Origin: Molossus alvarezi
Taxonomy: Eukaryota > Chordata > Mammalia > Chiroptera > Molossidae
Length of the DNA: 64,000 bases
NCBI GenBank assembly: GCA_037176705.1
Contig: CM073905.1
Location: 34,496,986-34,560,985, forward strand
Reading direction: 5' to 3'
The position numbers were made by a program, and so were the translations under genes. A model generated the notes under the pieces. That model was not told where the DNA came from. It saw nothing but the letters and a program-made list of their open reading frames with translations, and searched no databases. Shown here one piece after another: positions 56,006-64,000 of this stretch. Numbering within the stretch: position 1 is the first letter of the stretch; each line of letters begins with the position of its first letter.

Positions 56006-56704
56006 CTTCTGTCTTTAAAATCAGACGAGCAAGAAGAATTGGGGCTGCTGATCAGAGGGGACACTATGCCCTCTGCAGTCTGCCGACGATAATAAAGTGC
56101 TCCTTTACAATTTGTCTGTGCATCTATGATTTTCTTGCTGACACATTATAACACTATGTCTCCTAGGCTTCCTAGGGTGAGCAGTAGGTGTCCCGTAGGA
56201 TCCAATGGTACAGCCTCCCTGGTCACCCAGCTGGGCCCTCGAGGTGCACCTCTCATGTGGACTTTACACCCTTCTGTTGTAATTTTGAATCTTGATTGCT
56301 GTTGGCACATCAATGGGAGGCTGATCAGCTGCAAGGACTGGCTGTGCCCACTAACCACCAACTTCTGACTACCTTGGATGATCACCTATGCAGGGGCCCA
56401 CCACACAGAGCAAGACTTACTTCAGCAGGGCTCTGGTACCCACTGAGTCCATCCCTTGAGAGTGTCACTTGTGGAGGTGATTGGGTGGTGGTGCTTTGAC
56501 ATGGTCTGAAGCTGTCCACTGCGTGTGCTGGCTCTGGGGCAAGGTCAGCCACTGCCTGTGTTCTACCCAGGGTCACCGGGCATAACCTACAAAGCGATAT
56601 GCTGATGGCTGCTTCTTTTCTTGGCTTGGAGGTGCCCAGGCAAAGCCAAGTTGTGAACCAAATCTGGCCGCTTCTAGTGACAGGTCTGGGGCCACTTAGC
56701 AAGA
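56006..56704. other. Extra module inside H4
   Basis: Sequence absent from H1-H3. At 56010-56145 there is an LTR-like end on the plus strand (AATAAA at 56091-56096, then TTTGTCTGTGCATCTATGAT, TTTTCTTGCTGACA). From 56150 to 56704 there is GC-richer sequence that, on the minus strand, resembles old L1 5' UTRs. Both readings are tentative. Confidence 0.35.
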
Positions 56705-57474
56705 GGTATGTGGCTTGCTGTGCCAGGTGCTGCTGGTTTGAGAGAATTTAGGAAAATCTGAAGCAGGAGCCAAAATAGGCCAATTCTGTGGTAAAGTCAC
56801 TGGGAACAGCTTGGGTGGGTCTGAAAGTTGGATGGGGCAGGGCCTCAAGGAATCACCAGGGTGGGGAAAACAGTGTGAGCCAGGTTGTTGGAGTCCCAGA
56901 TATGGCGGCCGTCTCCCAGCCTCTTGGGGGAAGGGCTCACCAAAGGAACAAAGGCCTCTGCCAGCATGTCTGTCTGTGAGAAAGCTGCCTCTTCAGCCCT
57001 TGCCCCAATGCCAAAAAATTCAGTTCTTTCCACTATGTCTTTGGTGCCTTTCAAGCTGCCTCCCCTCTGCACTGGAGCCTAGAGGGTATGAGTCCTAGGA
57101 AGTCTGTGCGGGCCCTTTAAAAGGAATGGCCTGGGGCTCCAGCCACTTCAGCCAGAAGTTATGGGGACTTCTCTTCCTGGCACTGGAACCCTAAGCTAGG
57201 TGCCTGGTGTGAGACGGGGACCCCTCACTCCTCACGGAGAAGGAATGTCATAGCCGAGGTATGCCTCTTGATTTTTATCCACCACACATGGGTATGGGAC
57301 CAGCCTGTACAGGCCTCCGCCCCTCCTAGTAGTCTGTGTGGCTGCTTCTTTAATTTCATAGTTGTGGGACTTCCATTCAGCTCGATTTCAGGCTGTTCTG
57401 AAGGATGATTGTTCTGTAGTTTTGGTTTGTCCATTTTTAAAAGTCCTTTTTCTCTAAGTGTTTCATTTTAGATC

Positions 57475-57560
<86 letters not shown>
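57475..57560. repeat. (CT)n microsatellite
   Basis: A near-pure CT run with three TTT interruptions; open frames crossing it are artefacts. Confidence 0.97.
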
Positions 57561-57564
<4 letters not shown>

Positions 57565-57665
57565 CTTGGTGGGCGCCAGGACCAGTGATCACCAGCTGCC
57601 CACGTACCAAAAATTATGCTTCGGAAATCTCTTGATGTCGATTCTGCACCTAAAACAATCAAGCT
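57561..57665 (-). other. Unassigned segment with primer-binding-site-like motif
   Basis: On the minus strand CTGGTCC is followed by TGGCGCCCACC, which resembles the start of a lysine-tRNA primer-binding site after a retroviral LTR. No other viral sequence is visible. Confidence 0.2.
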
Positions 57666-57786
57666 GCTTTTGTTTCTATTTTTATGTCTTCAAGTTTACC
57701 AATCTTTTGCAGTTACTCATTTTTCATATATTTTTATTTATATATTATATTTTTTATTTTTACAATTTTTATTTGGGTCTTTTTTA

Positions 57787-58047
57787 TTTTTTATTTTATT
57801 TTATTTTTTATCCTCACCCGAGGACATTTTTCCATTTTTTGTTCAGGTAGAGTGGGAGGGAGAGAGAGGAACAGAGAGAGAGAGAAACATCGATGTGAAA
57901 GGAACACATCGAGTGGCTGCCACCCGCACAACTGACCAGGGCCGGGGACAAACTGCAACCGAAGTACGTGCCCTTAGCGGGAACCGAACCCGGGTCTCTC
58001 AGGACCGCAGGCCGACGCTCTAACCGCTGAACCAAATCGGCCAGGGC
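57787..58047 (-). repeat. Ves-type SINE, young
   Basis: Perfect 14-bp duplication TGGGTCTTTTTTAT at 57773-57786 and 58048-58061. Confidence 0.95.
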
Positions 58048-58152
58048 TGGGTCTTTTTTATATCTTCCATTTCTCTACCTGTCATGCTCATGCTTTCCTC
58101 TACCTTCTTGGACATATGGAGTATATTTGTAATAGTTCCTTTAATATCCTTG

Positions 58153-58167
58153 CCTACCAATTTTTAT
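58153..58167. repeat. Target-site duplication of H3, left copy
   Basis: CCTACCAATTTTTAT, identical to 60047-60061. Confidence 0.93.
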
Positions 58168-60046
58168 TTATTTTATTTTTTATTTTTATTGTTGAATGTA
58201 TTACAGATGTTCCTCATTTTTCCCCCATTGACCCCCTCTTACTCACTCCCGCCCTCTTCCTGTTTTTTCCCCCACTGTTAACTGTGTGCATTGGTTGTTC
58301 ATTGCCATTTTATTTGTTCATATATTTTATCTTTTTCTTCTAAAAGACCCTTCATCATTTCACATAATAACGGTTTGGTGGTGATGAATTCCTTTAGCTT
58401 TTTCTTGTCTGGGAAACTCTTTATATGGCCATCGATTCTAAATGACAGCTTTGCAGGATAAAGTAACCTTGGTTGTAGGTTCTTCTTTTCATCATTGTGA
58501 ATATTTCTTGCAACTCCCTTCTGGCCTGCAAAGTTTCTTGTGAGAAATCAGCTGACAGTCTTATGGGAACTCCCTTGTAGGTAACTAACTGCTTTTCTCT
58601 TGCTGCTTTTAAGATTCTCTCTTTGTCTTGAACCTTTTGCATTTTGATGATGATGTGTCTTGGTGTGGGCCTCTTGGGGTTCATCTTGTTTGGGACTCTT
58701 TGTGCTTCCTGGACTTGTATGTCTGTTTCCTTCACCAAGTTAGGGACGTTTTCTGCCATTATTGTTTCAAATAGGTTTTCGATTTCTTGTTCTTTCTCTT
58801 CTCCTTCTGGCACGCCCAAGATGCGAAGTTGGCACACTTGAAGTTGTCCCAGAGGCTCCTTACACTATCCTCATTTTTTTTGGATTCTTTTTTTGTTTTG
58901 CTGTTCTGATTGGGTGTTTTTTGCTTCCTTATATTCCAAATCGATGGTTTGCTTCTTGGCTTTACCTACTCTACTATTGAATCTGTGTAAATTATTCTTT
59001 ATTTCAGTTAGTGCCTCCTTCACTTCTGACTGGTCCTTTTTTATGCTCTTGAGGCCCTCACTAAGTTCATTGAGCATCTTTATAAGCAGTATTTTGAACT
59101 CAGCATCTGTTAGGTTGCTTATCTCCATTTCGCTTAGTTCTTTTCCTGGAGATTTTTTCTGTTCTTTCATTTGGAACCTGTTTCTTTGTCTCCTCATTTT
59201 GGCTTCCTCCCTGTGTTTATTTCTATGTATTACTTAACGGGAGGTATGGGGCTAGCTGAGACCAGATGCTGCTTGTTTGAAAGAATTTAGGACAACCTGA
59301 AGCAGGATCCAAGACAGGCCAATCCTATGGTTAAGCAACTGGCAACAGCTTGGGTGGACCTGAAAGCTGGGTGGGGCGGGGCCTCAGGGAATCACCAGGG
59401 CGGGGCAACCAGTGTGAGCCAGGTTGCTGGAGTCCCAGATATGGCAGCTGTCTGCTGCCCCAGGGAAGGTCTCACCAAGGGAACAAAGGCCTCTGACAGC
59501 ATGTTTGTCCTGGATAAAGCCCCCTCTCCAGCCCTCGCTCCAATGCCAAACAGCTCAGTTCTCCCCTGTATGTCTCTGGCGCCCCTTGAGCTGCCTCCCC
59601 TCCAAGCTAAGAGGGAGTCAGTCTGATAAGTCCATGCACGGGCCCTTTAAGAGGAGCTGCCTGGGGTTCCAGCCGCCTCAGCCTCCCTGAGCCTCAGTTC
59701 CTGCTGGTTTTTCCAGCCAGAAGTTATGGGGACTTCTCCTCCTGGCACTGGAACCCTGAGCGGGGCACCTGGTGTGGGACGGGGACCACTTCAACCTCAG
59801 GGAGGACCTTCCCAGCCAAGGTATCCTCCTGATTTTTATCCATGTGGGACCAGCCCGTCTGCCTCCGCCCCTCCTACCAGTCTTGATGTGGCTGCTTCTT
59901 TAATTCCGTAGTTGTAGGACTTCCATTCAGCTTGATTTCAAGCAGTTTTGAGTGATGGTTGTTCTGTAGTTCAGTTGCAATTTTTTGTGGTTGTGGGAAG
60001 ACGCAATACTGCGTTTACCTATGCTGCCATCTTGACCTGAAGTCTC
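58168..60046 (-). mobile_element. HAL1-like element H3, full-length ends
   Basis: Antisense 1.88-kb copy with a perfect 15-bp target duplication. In its own direction: AGACTTCAGGTCAAGATGGC start (YY1-like), GC-rich 5' region nearly identical to H1, ORF1 remnant, and a 3' region that has lost about 200 bp compared with H1 and H2. No ORF2. Confidence 0.9.
58421..59197 (-). pseudogene. H3 ORF1, disrupted
   Basis: Starts MRRQRNRFQMKEQKKSPGKE at 59197 and is open to about 58871 (coiled coil). A frameshift follows, and the RRM and C-terminal domain are readable in another frame (ILGVPEGEEKEQEIENLFE) to 58421. Two lesions would have to be undone for a full protein. Confidence 0.88.
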
Positions 60047-60061
60047 CCTACCAATTTTTAT
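60047..60061. repeat. Target-site duplication of H3, right copy
   Basis: CCTACCAATTTTTAT; nick TTTAT/AA is acceptable for L1 endonuclease. Confidence 0.93.
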
Positions 60062-60231
60062 AATCTCTGATTTCATTTCTACTGATTAATTTTTCTCTTG
60101 AGCAAAGACATCTTTCCTCTGACACATGGGAACGGGAGATATTTATGTAATAAAAATAAAATAATAGCTTCCAATGGGAAATATTTTTATTTATTTTTAA
60201 TAAAAGGCTAAAAAAAAAAAAAAAAAAAAAA

Positions 60232-60461
60232 AAGCCCTGATCGGATTGGCTCAGCAGTTATAGCATCGGCCCGCGGACCAATGAGTCATGGAGTCGATTC
60301 CCGTCACAGGCATGTACCTTGGTTGCAGTTTGTTCCAACCCTGGTCAGGGTCGTGCAGGAGGCATAATGTGTCTCTTTTATTGATTGTTTCTCCCTCCCT
60401 CCCTCCCACTCTATCTGAAGATAAATAGAAAAATATCCCCAGGTGAGGATTAAAAAAAACA
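60232..60461 (+). repeat. Ves-type SINE, older
   Basis: Head CCCTGATCGGATTGGCTCAG preceded by an A23 run at 60211-60233; tail AAATATCCCCAGGTGAGGATT. Confidence 0.88.
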
Positions 60462-60597
60462 ATTTTTCTCTTGGTTATGGGTCATATTTTTCTAGGGTTT
60501 TTTTTGCATGATGTAATGTTTTATTAGATGCCAGACATTGTAGATTTTACATTTTTGGGTATTAGATTTCTTTTTTTGTGTGCTTTGTTTTTTTGTT

Positions 60598-60686
60598 TTT
60601 GTGGTATGTGTCCCTAGCGGGAACCAAACCCAGGATTCTCTGGTCTGCAGGTCGACGCTCAACCGCTGAGCCAAACTGGCCAGGGC
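60598..60686 (-). repeat. Ves-type SINE, truncated
   Basis: Head half only, TGTGGTATGTGTCCCTAGC to AACTGGCCAGGGC. Confidence 0.85.
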
Positions 60687-60692
60687 TATATT

Positions 60693-60733
60693 TCTCTCTA
60701 TATATATGTATATGTGTGTGTGTGTGTGTGTGT
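60693..60733. repeat. (TA)n/(TG)n microsatellite
   Basis: TATATATATG then (TG)10 or so. Confidence 0.95.
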
Positions 60734-60884
60734 ATTTTAATGGAGGGTTTTGTTTTGGGTGTAGTTAACTCAATCTATTTGATTGCTTATTTTTCAAAGC
60801 CTTGCTTTTAAGCGTTGATTAAGACAGTCTTTCATATACAACTAACTTGGTCCCATTAGTGAGGCAATACTCATTATTCTACAG

Positions 60885-61334
60885 CAGTGATTTTCAAACT
60901 TTCATCTCATGGCACACATTAACTACTAAAATTTTGTGGCACACCAAAAAATATATTTTTTTCCTGATATGACAAAAATAGGTATAATTTTTATCGATTT
61001 ACAAAAAAAAAAATAGTAATTATCCACCCTCTTTGCTCCAAAGTGACATTTTAAAAATATCAAGTGCCTATACTTGTATATAAGCATTTCTGGTACCAAG
61101 AATTAACCAGTTGGATGCAACTTTATTATGTGATATGACCAATAATATGCAACTCTATTAATAATAATTATATGTTTATGGTTTAAGACAGAGCATTCAC
61201 ACCCAACAACTATTGTGTTGGCTGTTGTCATTTTTTTATTTGACAATCTAAGGGAAACCGGTTATTGCCTCTGACTAAATAGTTAGGTATTGCATGTTTT
61301 GAAAATTCTTGTAGCACGCCAGTTGAAATTGCTG
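60885..61334 (+). mobile_element. Non-autonomous hAT-type transposon, 450 bp
   Basis: Ends CAGTGATTTTCAAAC and, reverse-complemented, CAGCAATTTCAACTG. The 8-bp flanks TTCTACAG (60877-60884) and TTTGACAG (61335-61342) match at 6 of 8 positions. The interior (TCATGGCACACATTAACTAC, GTTGGCTGTTGTCATTTTTT) matches an old mammalian non-autonomous family as I remember it. No transposase. Confidence 0.7.
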
Positions 61335-62059
61335 TTTGACAGAACTGTCACTCCTGCATATGTATTAGGAAGTTTTCCCACTCTAGCCAATGGGAACACA
61401 TTGTTCTTTGGGGATTCCATGGAGATTGTTCTATCTACTTCTTTCTGGTGGTTCTTTCTCTGATTTTTCTGGTTTTCTCTTCCACATGCATAGATCAATA
61501 CTTACTTAAAGACTTGAGGGTTACCTCTGCAAATCTTCAGAGCACTATATTTCTTTGTGGCTCCCTCTTCTCTGATAATCTGCTTCACAAAGTTTAGCTG
61601 CCTTGGCCTCCCCAAACTTTGAACTGTCTTCCAAACTTGCCAGGGCAGCCTGTCTCTGTTTGGATTCCCCTTCACAGCATTCACTTTTTTAGCTAGTTGG
61701 CTAGGGCACTTGATGGGCTCAATTTGTTTTTATTTTTTGAGGCTTTTCTACACTAATTGTTCTCCAATGCTTGGAAATTGGATATTTTTGTATATTTTGT
61801 CCAAGTTTTAGTTTTTAAGGCTGAAGAGCAAATCTATTGTTATTTCATCTAAGACGGAAGTAGAAATTTCTTCCCTTGGATTTTGTCTTACTGGTTTCTT
61901 GCTATCTTGTCAGTTCTTTGATGCTTTCAACTATTTAAAGAGCATAGAAAGTCAACAAAACAAAAAATGTTTGAAGAAATAATAACCAAAATTTCTTCAA
62001 ATTTGATGAAAATATACACCATCATATACAAGAAGCTTAACAAAACAAAGCATAAAAAG

Positions 62060-62150
62060 CATGCAGAAAACCACTGTGCTGTACATCTGATACTAATATA
62101 ATATTGAATATCAACTGTAGTTGAAAAACTAAAATAAATTTAAAAGTAAA
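62060..62150 (+). repeat. Old L1 3' end fragment
   Basis: ACTGTGCTGTACATCTGATAC, TATCAACTGTAGTTGAAAAAC: sense L1M 3' terminus. Confidence 0.5.
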
Positions 62151-62324
62151 AGTAAAAACAATTACATTTTATTATAAGTCAAAAAAAGAAACAAGCAGAA
62201 AACACACCGAGGCACATCATAAGCTAATTACTAAAACCCAGTGATAAACAGAAAGAAAGCACCAATAAATAGCATCTAGCATATTTAGTTCTTTTGAATG
62301 GAAAAGTTGGTTTAAATAGCTTAG

Positions 62325-63045
62325 GCTATCATTATTAGAACTGGAAATCCTTCTATGTCTTGGCCACTGTGACTATTGCTGCATTGAACATAGGGGTGCA
62401 TGTGTCTTTGTGAATAAATGTTCTAAAATTTTTCGGGTAAGATACCTAGAAGAGGGTTACTGGGTCATGTGGTAACTCTGTTCTTAATTTTTTGAGGAAC
62501 CTCCTACTGTTTTCCATAGTGATTGTACTAGTTTCTTTTCCCACCAGCAGTGAATGAAGGTTTCTTTTTCTCCACAACCTCTCCAACACTTGTTATTACT
62601 TATCTTGTTGATAAAATAACAGGTGTGAGGTGGTATCTCGTTGTAGTTTTGATTTGCAGTTCCCTAATAGCTAGTGAAGTTGAGTATCTTTTCATATATC
62701 TGTTGGCCATTTGAATGTCTCCTTGCAAGAAGTGTCTCTTCAGGTCTTCTGCCCATTTAAAACTAAAAGCAACAAATGAACAAAGAAGAACAAGCAAACA
62801 AAAACTCATAGACACAGACAACAGTATGGTGATTACCAGAGGGAAGGGGGCTGGGGGTAGTAAATGGTAAAATGGGTCAAATATATGGTGACAAAAGATG
62901 ACCTGACTTTGGGTGGTGGGTACACAATGCAGTATATGGATCGTGTATCATAGAGATGTCCTCTTGAAACCTATATAATCTTATTAATCAATGTCACCCC
63001 AATAAATGTAATAAAAAGTTGAAATTCTTATGGAACTTTTAATTA
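62325..63045 (+). mobile_element. 5'-inverted L1 insertion
   Basis: Left part 62325-62760 is antisense ORF2 C-terminal region (minus strand reads [20 protein letters not shown]). Right part 62761-63045 is sense L1 3' region ending TCACCCCAATAAATGTAATA with an A-rich end. The order (inverted upstream segment, then sense 3' end) is the classic twin-priming product. Confidence 0.75.
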
Positions 63046-63068
63046 AAAAATAAAATAGAAAAAGATGG

Positions 63069-63300
63069 ATACCTTTTCTTTTAATTGTTAGTATTACAGA
63101 TGTCCCCCATTTTTCCCTACTTTGCCCACATACACCCAGCCCCCGCTTCACCCCAGGCCTTCCTCACACTATTATTTGTGTCCATGGGCTATGCATATTT
63201 GCATATATGTTCTTCGGTTAATCTCCGTTTCCTCCATGCCCCTCCCCTCTGAAATCTGTCATTTAGTTCCATGCCTCTGGACCTATTTGTTCATAAAAGT
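63069..63300 (-). repeat. HAL1/L1 3' end, 5'-truncated
   Basis: Antisense: TTTAATTGTTAGTATTACAGA, C-rich tracts, TTCGGTTAATCTCCGTTTCC. Only the 3' region is present. The 250 bp after it up to exon d hold nothing else I recognise. Confidence 0.7.
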
Positions 63301-63548
63301 GGAACAGTTAGGTGAGAGGAGTTGGATAATATTGTTGTTTCTCTGAATAGTCAAAAGGATAAAATAAGGAAACTGGGACATGTTTTAAGTAGGCCTGGGT
63401 AGATTTCCCATGTTTTTATATGGTATGGAAGCTAGATGGTAAGTTACTAATAGAACAGTATATAGGATTCCTATGTAGAAAATAATGGAATAAATAGAAG
63501 AAAGTCAGAGTTGGACAGTTATGATGGGTCATTTTAATTTTTACCTAG

Positions 63549-63653
63549 ATATGCTGCATTTCCTCATTTTTCTACACCGTCAATTACATCTGGTATCTGT
63601 ACAAAGAGCTAAGGATGAAACACACCCAAAGTGGACAGAGCACATTTTCCCTG
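63549..63653 (+). CDS. TMEM116: TMEM116 internal exon d (TM3 and second intracellular loop)
   Basis: A 105-bp exon (35 codons, phase 0 at both ends) follows TTTTTACCTAG and ends CTG|GTAAGT, a strong donor. It reads ICCISSFFYTVNYIWYLY, then KELRMKHTQSGQSTFSL: TM3 and the start of the second intracellular loop. Residues from VNYIWYLY to GQST match human TMEM116 almost exactly as I remember it. The ATG at 63615-63617 corresponds to the start of the short 245-residue human isoform, so transcripts starting inside the preceding intron could still encode a protein. The rest of the gene lies beyond the window. Confidence 0.95.
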
Positions 63654-64000
63654 GTAAGTTTTATTCAGAGTTAATAGTTAAGAATAGTATGCTAAAACAA
63701 ACCCATATATCCTTGATAAACAGTGTAAGCACTCAGCACTGGCTAGGTGAATTCATGGAGGTCAGTAAAAGAAAAACCATGTTCTCACTAAGTTTCTATT
63801 CTGCTGACATGATTTCCACTTATCTCATACTACCAAAGGAAAAAAAAGATTTGTTTAGAGGAAACATTATGTACAGTACTGCCATTCCTGCCTGGTTCTA
63901 TTCAGTAAGAGAAATAATCTTTCTTGGCTCTATGCCAATCTATCGTTGCTAAAGAAAAAGACCTTGCAGTTGAATGAACGTCACTGTGTTGACTTGGTGA
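63654..64000 (+). other. TMEM116: Start of the next TMEM116 intron
   Basis: Begins GTAAGTTTTA; no further exon with acceptor and donor is visible before the window ends. Confidence 0.7.

Larger units (their letters stand above)
55504..57436 (-). mobile_element. HAL1-like element H4, ORF1 and 5' region
   Basis: Antisense. ORF1 remnants at about 55504-56005 (MTENFPKLVKETEIQVQEAQ, LTEIKNNLQGINSRVGKAKK), then about 700 bp unlike the other copies, then the GC-rich 5' region from 56705 to about 57430, where it stops short of the YY1-motif end seen in H1-H3. It is 5'-truncated and chimeric. Confidence 0.75.
60062..62000 (-). repeat. Ancient HAL1/L1M 5' and ORF1 region
   Basis: Antisense, same kind of sequence as 38960-41010 (TTAGATGCCAGACATTGTAGA, TTAGTGAGGCAATACTCATT, TAGCTGCCTTGGCCTCCCCAA). 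SINEs and a hAT transposon are inserted in it; no open frame remains. Confidence 0.55.
17265..63548 (+). other. TMEM116: TMEM116 intron between exons c and d
   Basis: A 46.3-kb intron, phase 0. Most of it is transposon sequence in nested layers. I cannot exclude an alternative exon, but none is needed: exons c and d join in frame across the TM2-loop-TM3 region exactly as in the protein family. Confidence 0.85.

Noticed and set aside
57458..57850. 130-codon frame across the CT repeat
   Set aside because: Serine-leucine low-complexity translation of a microsatellite.

Overview
The window is a stretch of mammalian nuclear DNA, almost certainly from a bat, probably Yangochiroptera. About fifty copies of a tRNA-derived SINE of the Ves type are scattered through it. 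They recur with a 'GGTTTGGCTCAGCGGTTAGAG' head and a 'CGGGTGAGGATAAAA' tail, or with a related 'GTGGCTCAGTGGTTGAGCAT' head and an 'ATTGATTTT' tail. The L1 elements, the ORF1-only half-L1 (HAL1-like) elements and a SPIN/URR1-like hAT copy also fit bats. There are no prokaryotic features.

The only host gene I can support is TMEM116, a GPCR-like multi-pass membrane protein, on the + strand. Four internal coding exons are visible: 75-121, 839-902, 17133-17264 and 63549-63653. Their phases agree across all three introns and together they read 116 codons covering TM1, TM2, the first extracellular loop and TM3. The rest of the window is TMEM116 intron: 717 bp, 16.2 kb and 46.3 kb, plus the start of the next.

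The introns are layered retrotransposon archaeology. (1) 0-7.4 kb: exons 1-2, a U6 retrocopy, two MIRs, SINEs, a HAL1-like element (H1, 3.7-5.8 kb) and an old L1. (2) 7.4-17 kb: a probable retrocopy split by an antisense L1 (L1-D, 7.8-14.8 kb) riddled with SINEs. (3) 17-24.9 kb: exon 3, old L1M/HAL1 remains, a solo LTR and a 192-bp hAT transposon with an 8-bp target duplication. (4) 24.9-39 kb: a near full-length older L1 (L1-E) holding an apparently intact young L1 (26790-32246, both ORFs open, perfect 15-bp duplication) and an intact ORF1-only element (H2, 34911-37096, perfect 16-bp duplication). (5) 39-48 kb: old L1 5' sequence, a SINE dimer with a 19-bp palindrome, and the least repetitive part of the intron. 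(6) 48-58 kb: stacked L1 3' ends, L1-C, a two-tailed head-to-head L1 structure (52449-55503) and a broken HAL1-like element (H4). (7) 58-64 kb: HAL1-like H3 with a 15-bp duplication, a second hAT element, a 5'-inverted L1 and TMEM116 exon 4.

Nearly all L1 and HAL1 copies lie antisense to TMEM116. The points of most interest are the intact L1 nested in an older L1, the coding ORF1-only family with antisense open frames in its 5' region, a rearranged L1 junction that occurs identically at two places 20 kb apart, and the palindromic SINE dimer. Repeat family names were assigned by eye and should be read as class-level calls.
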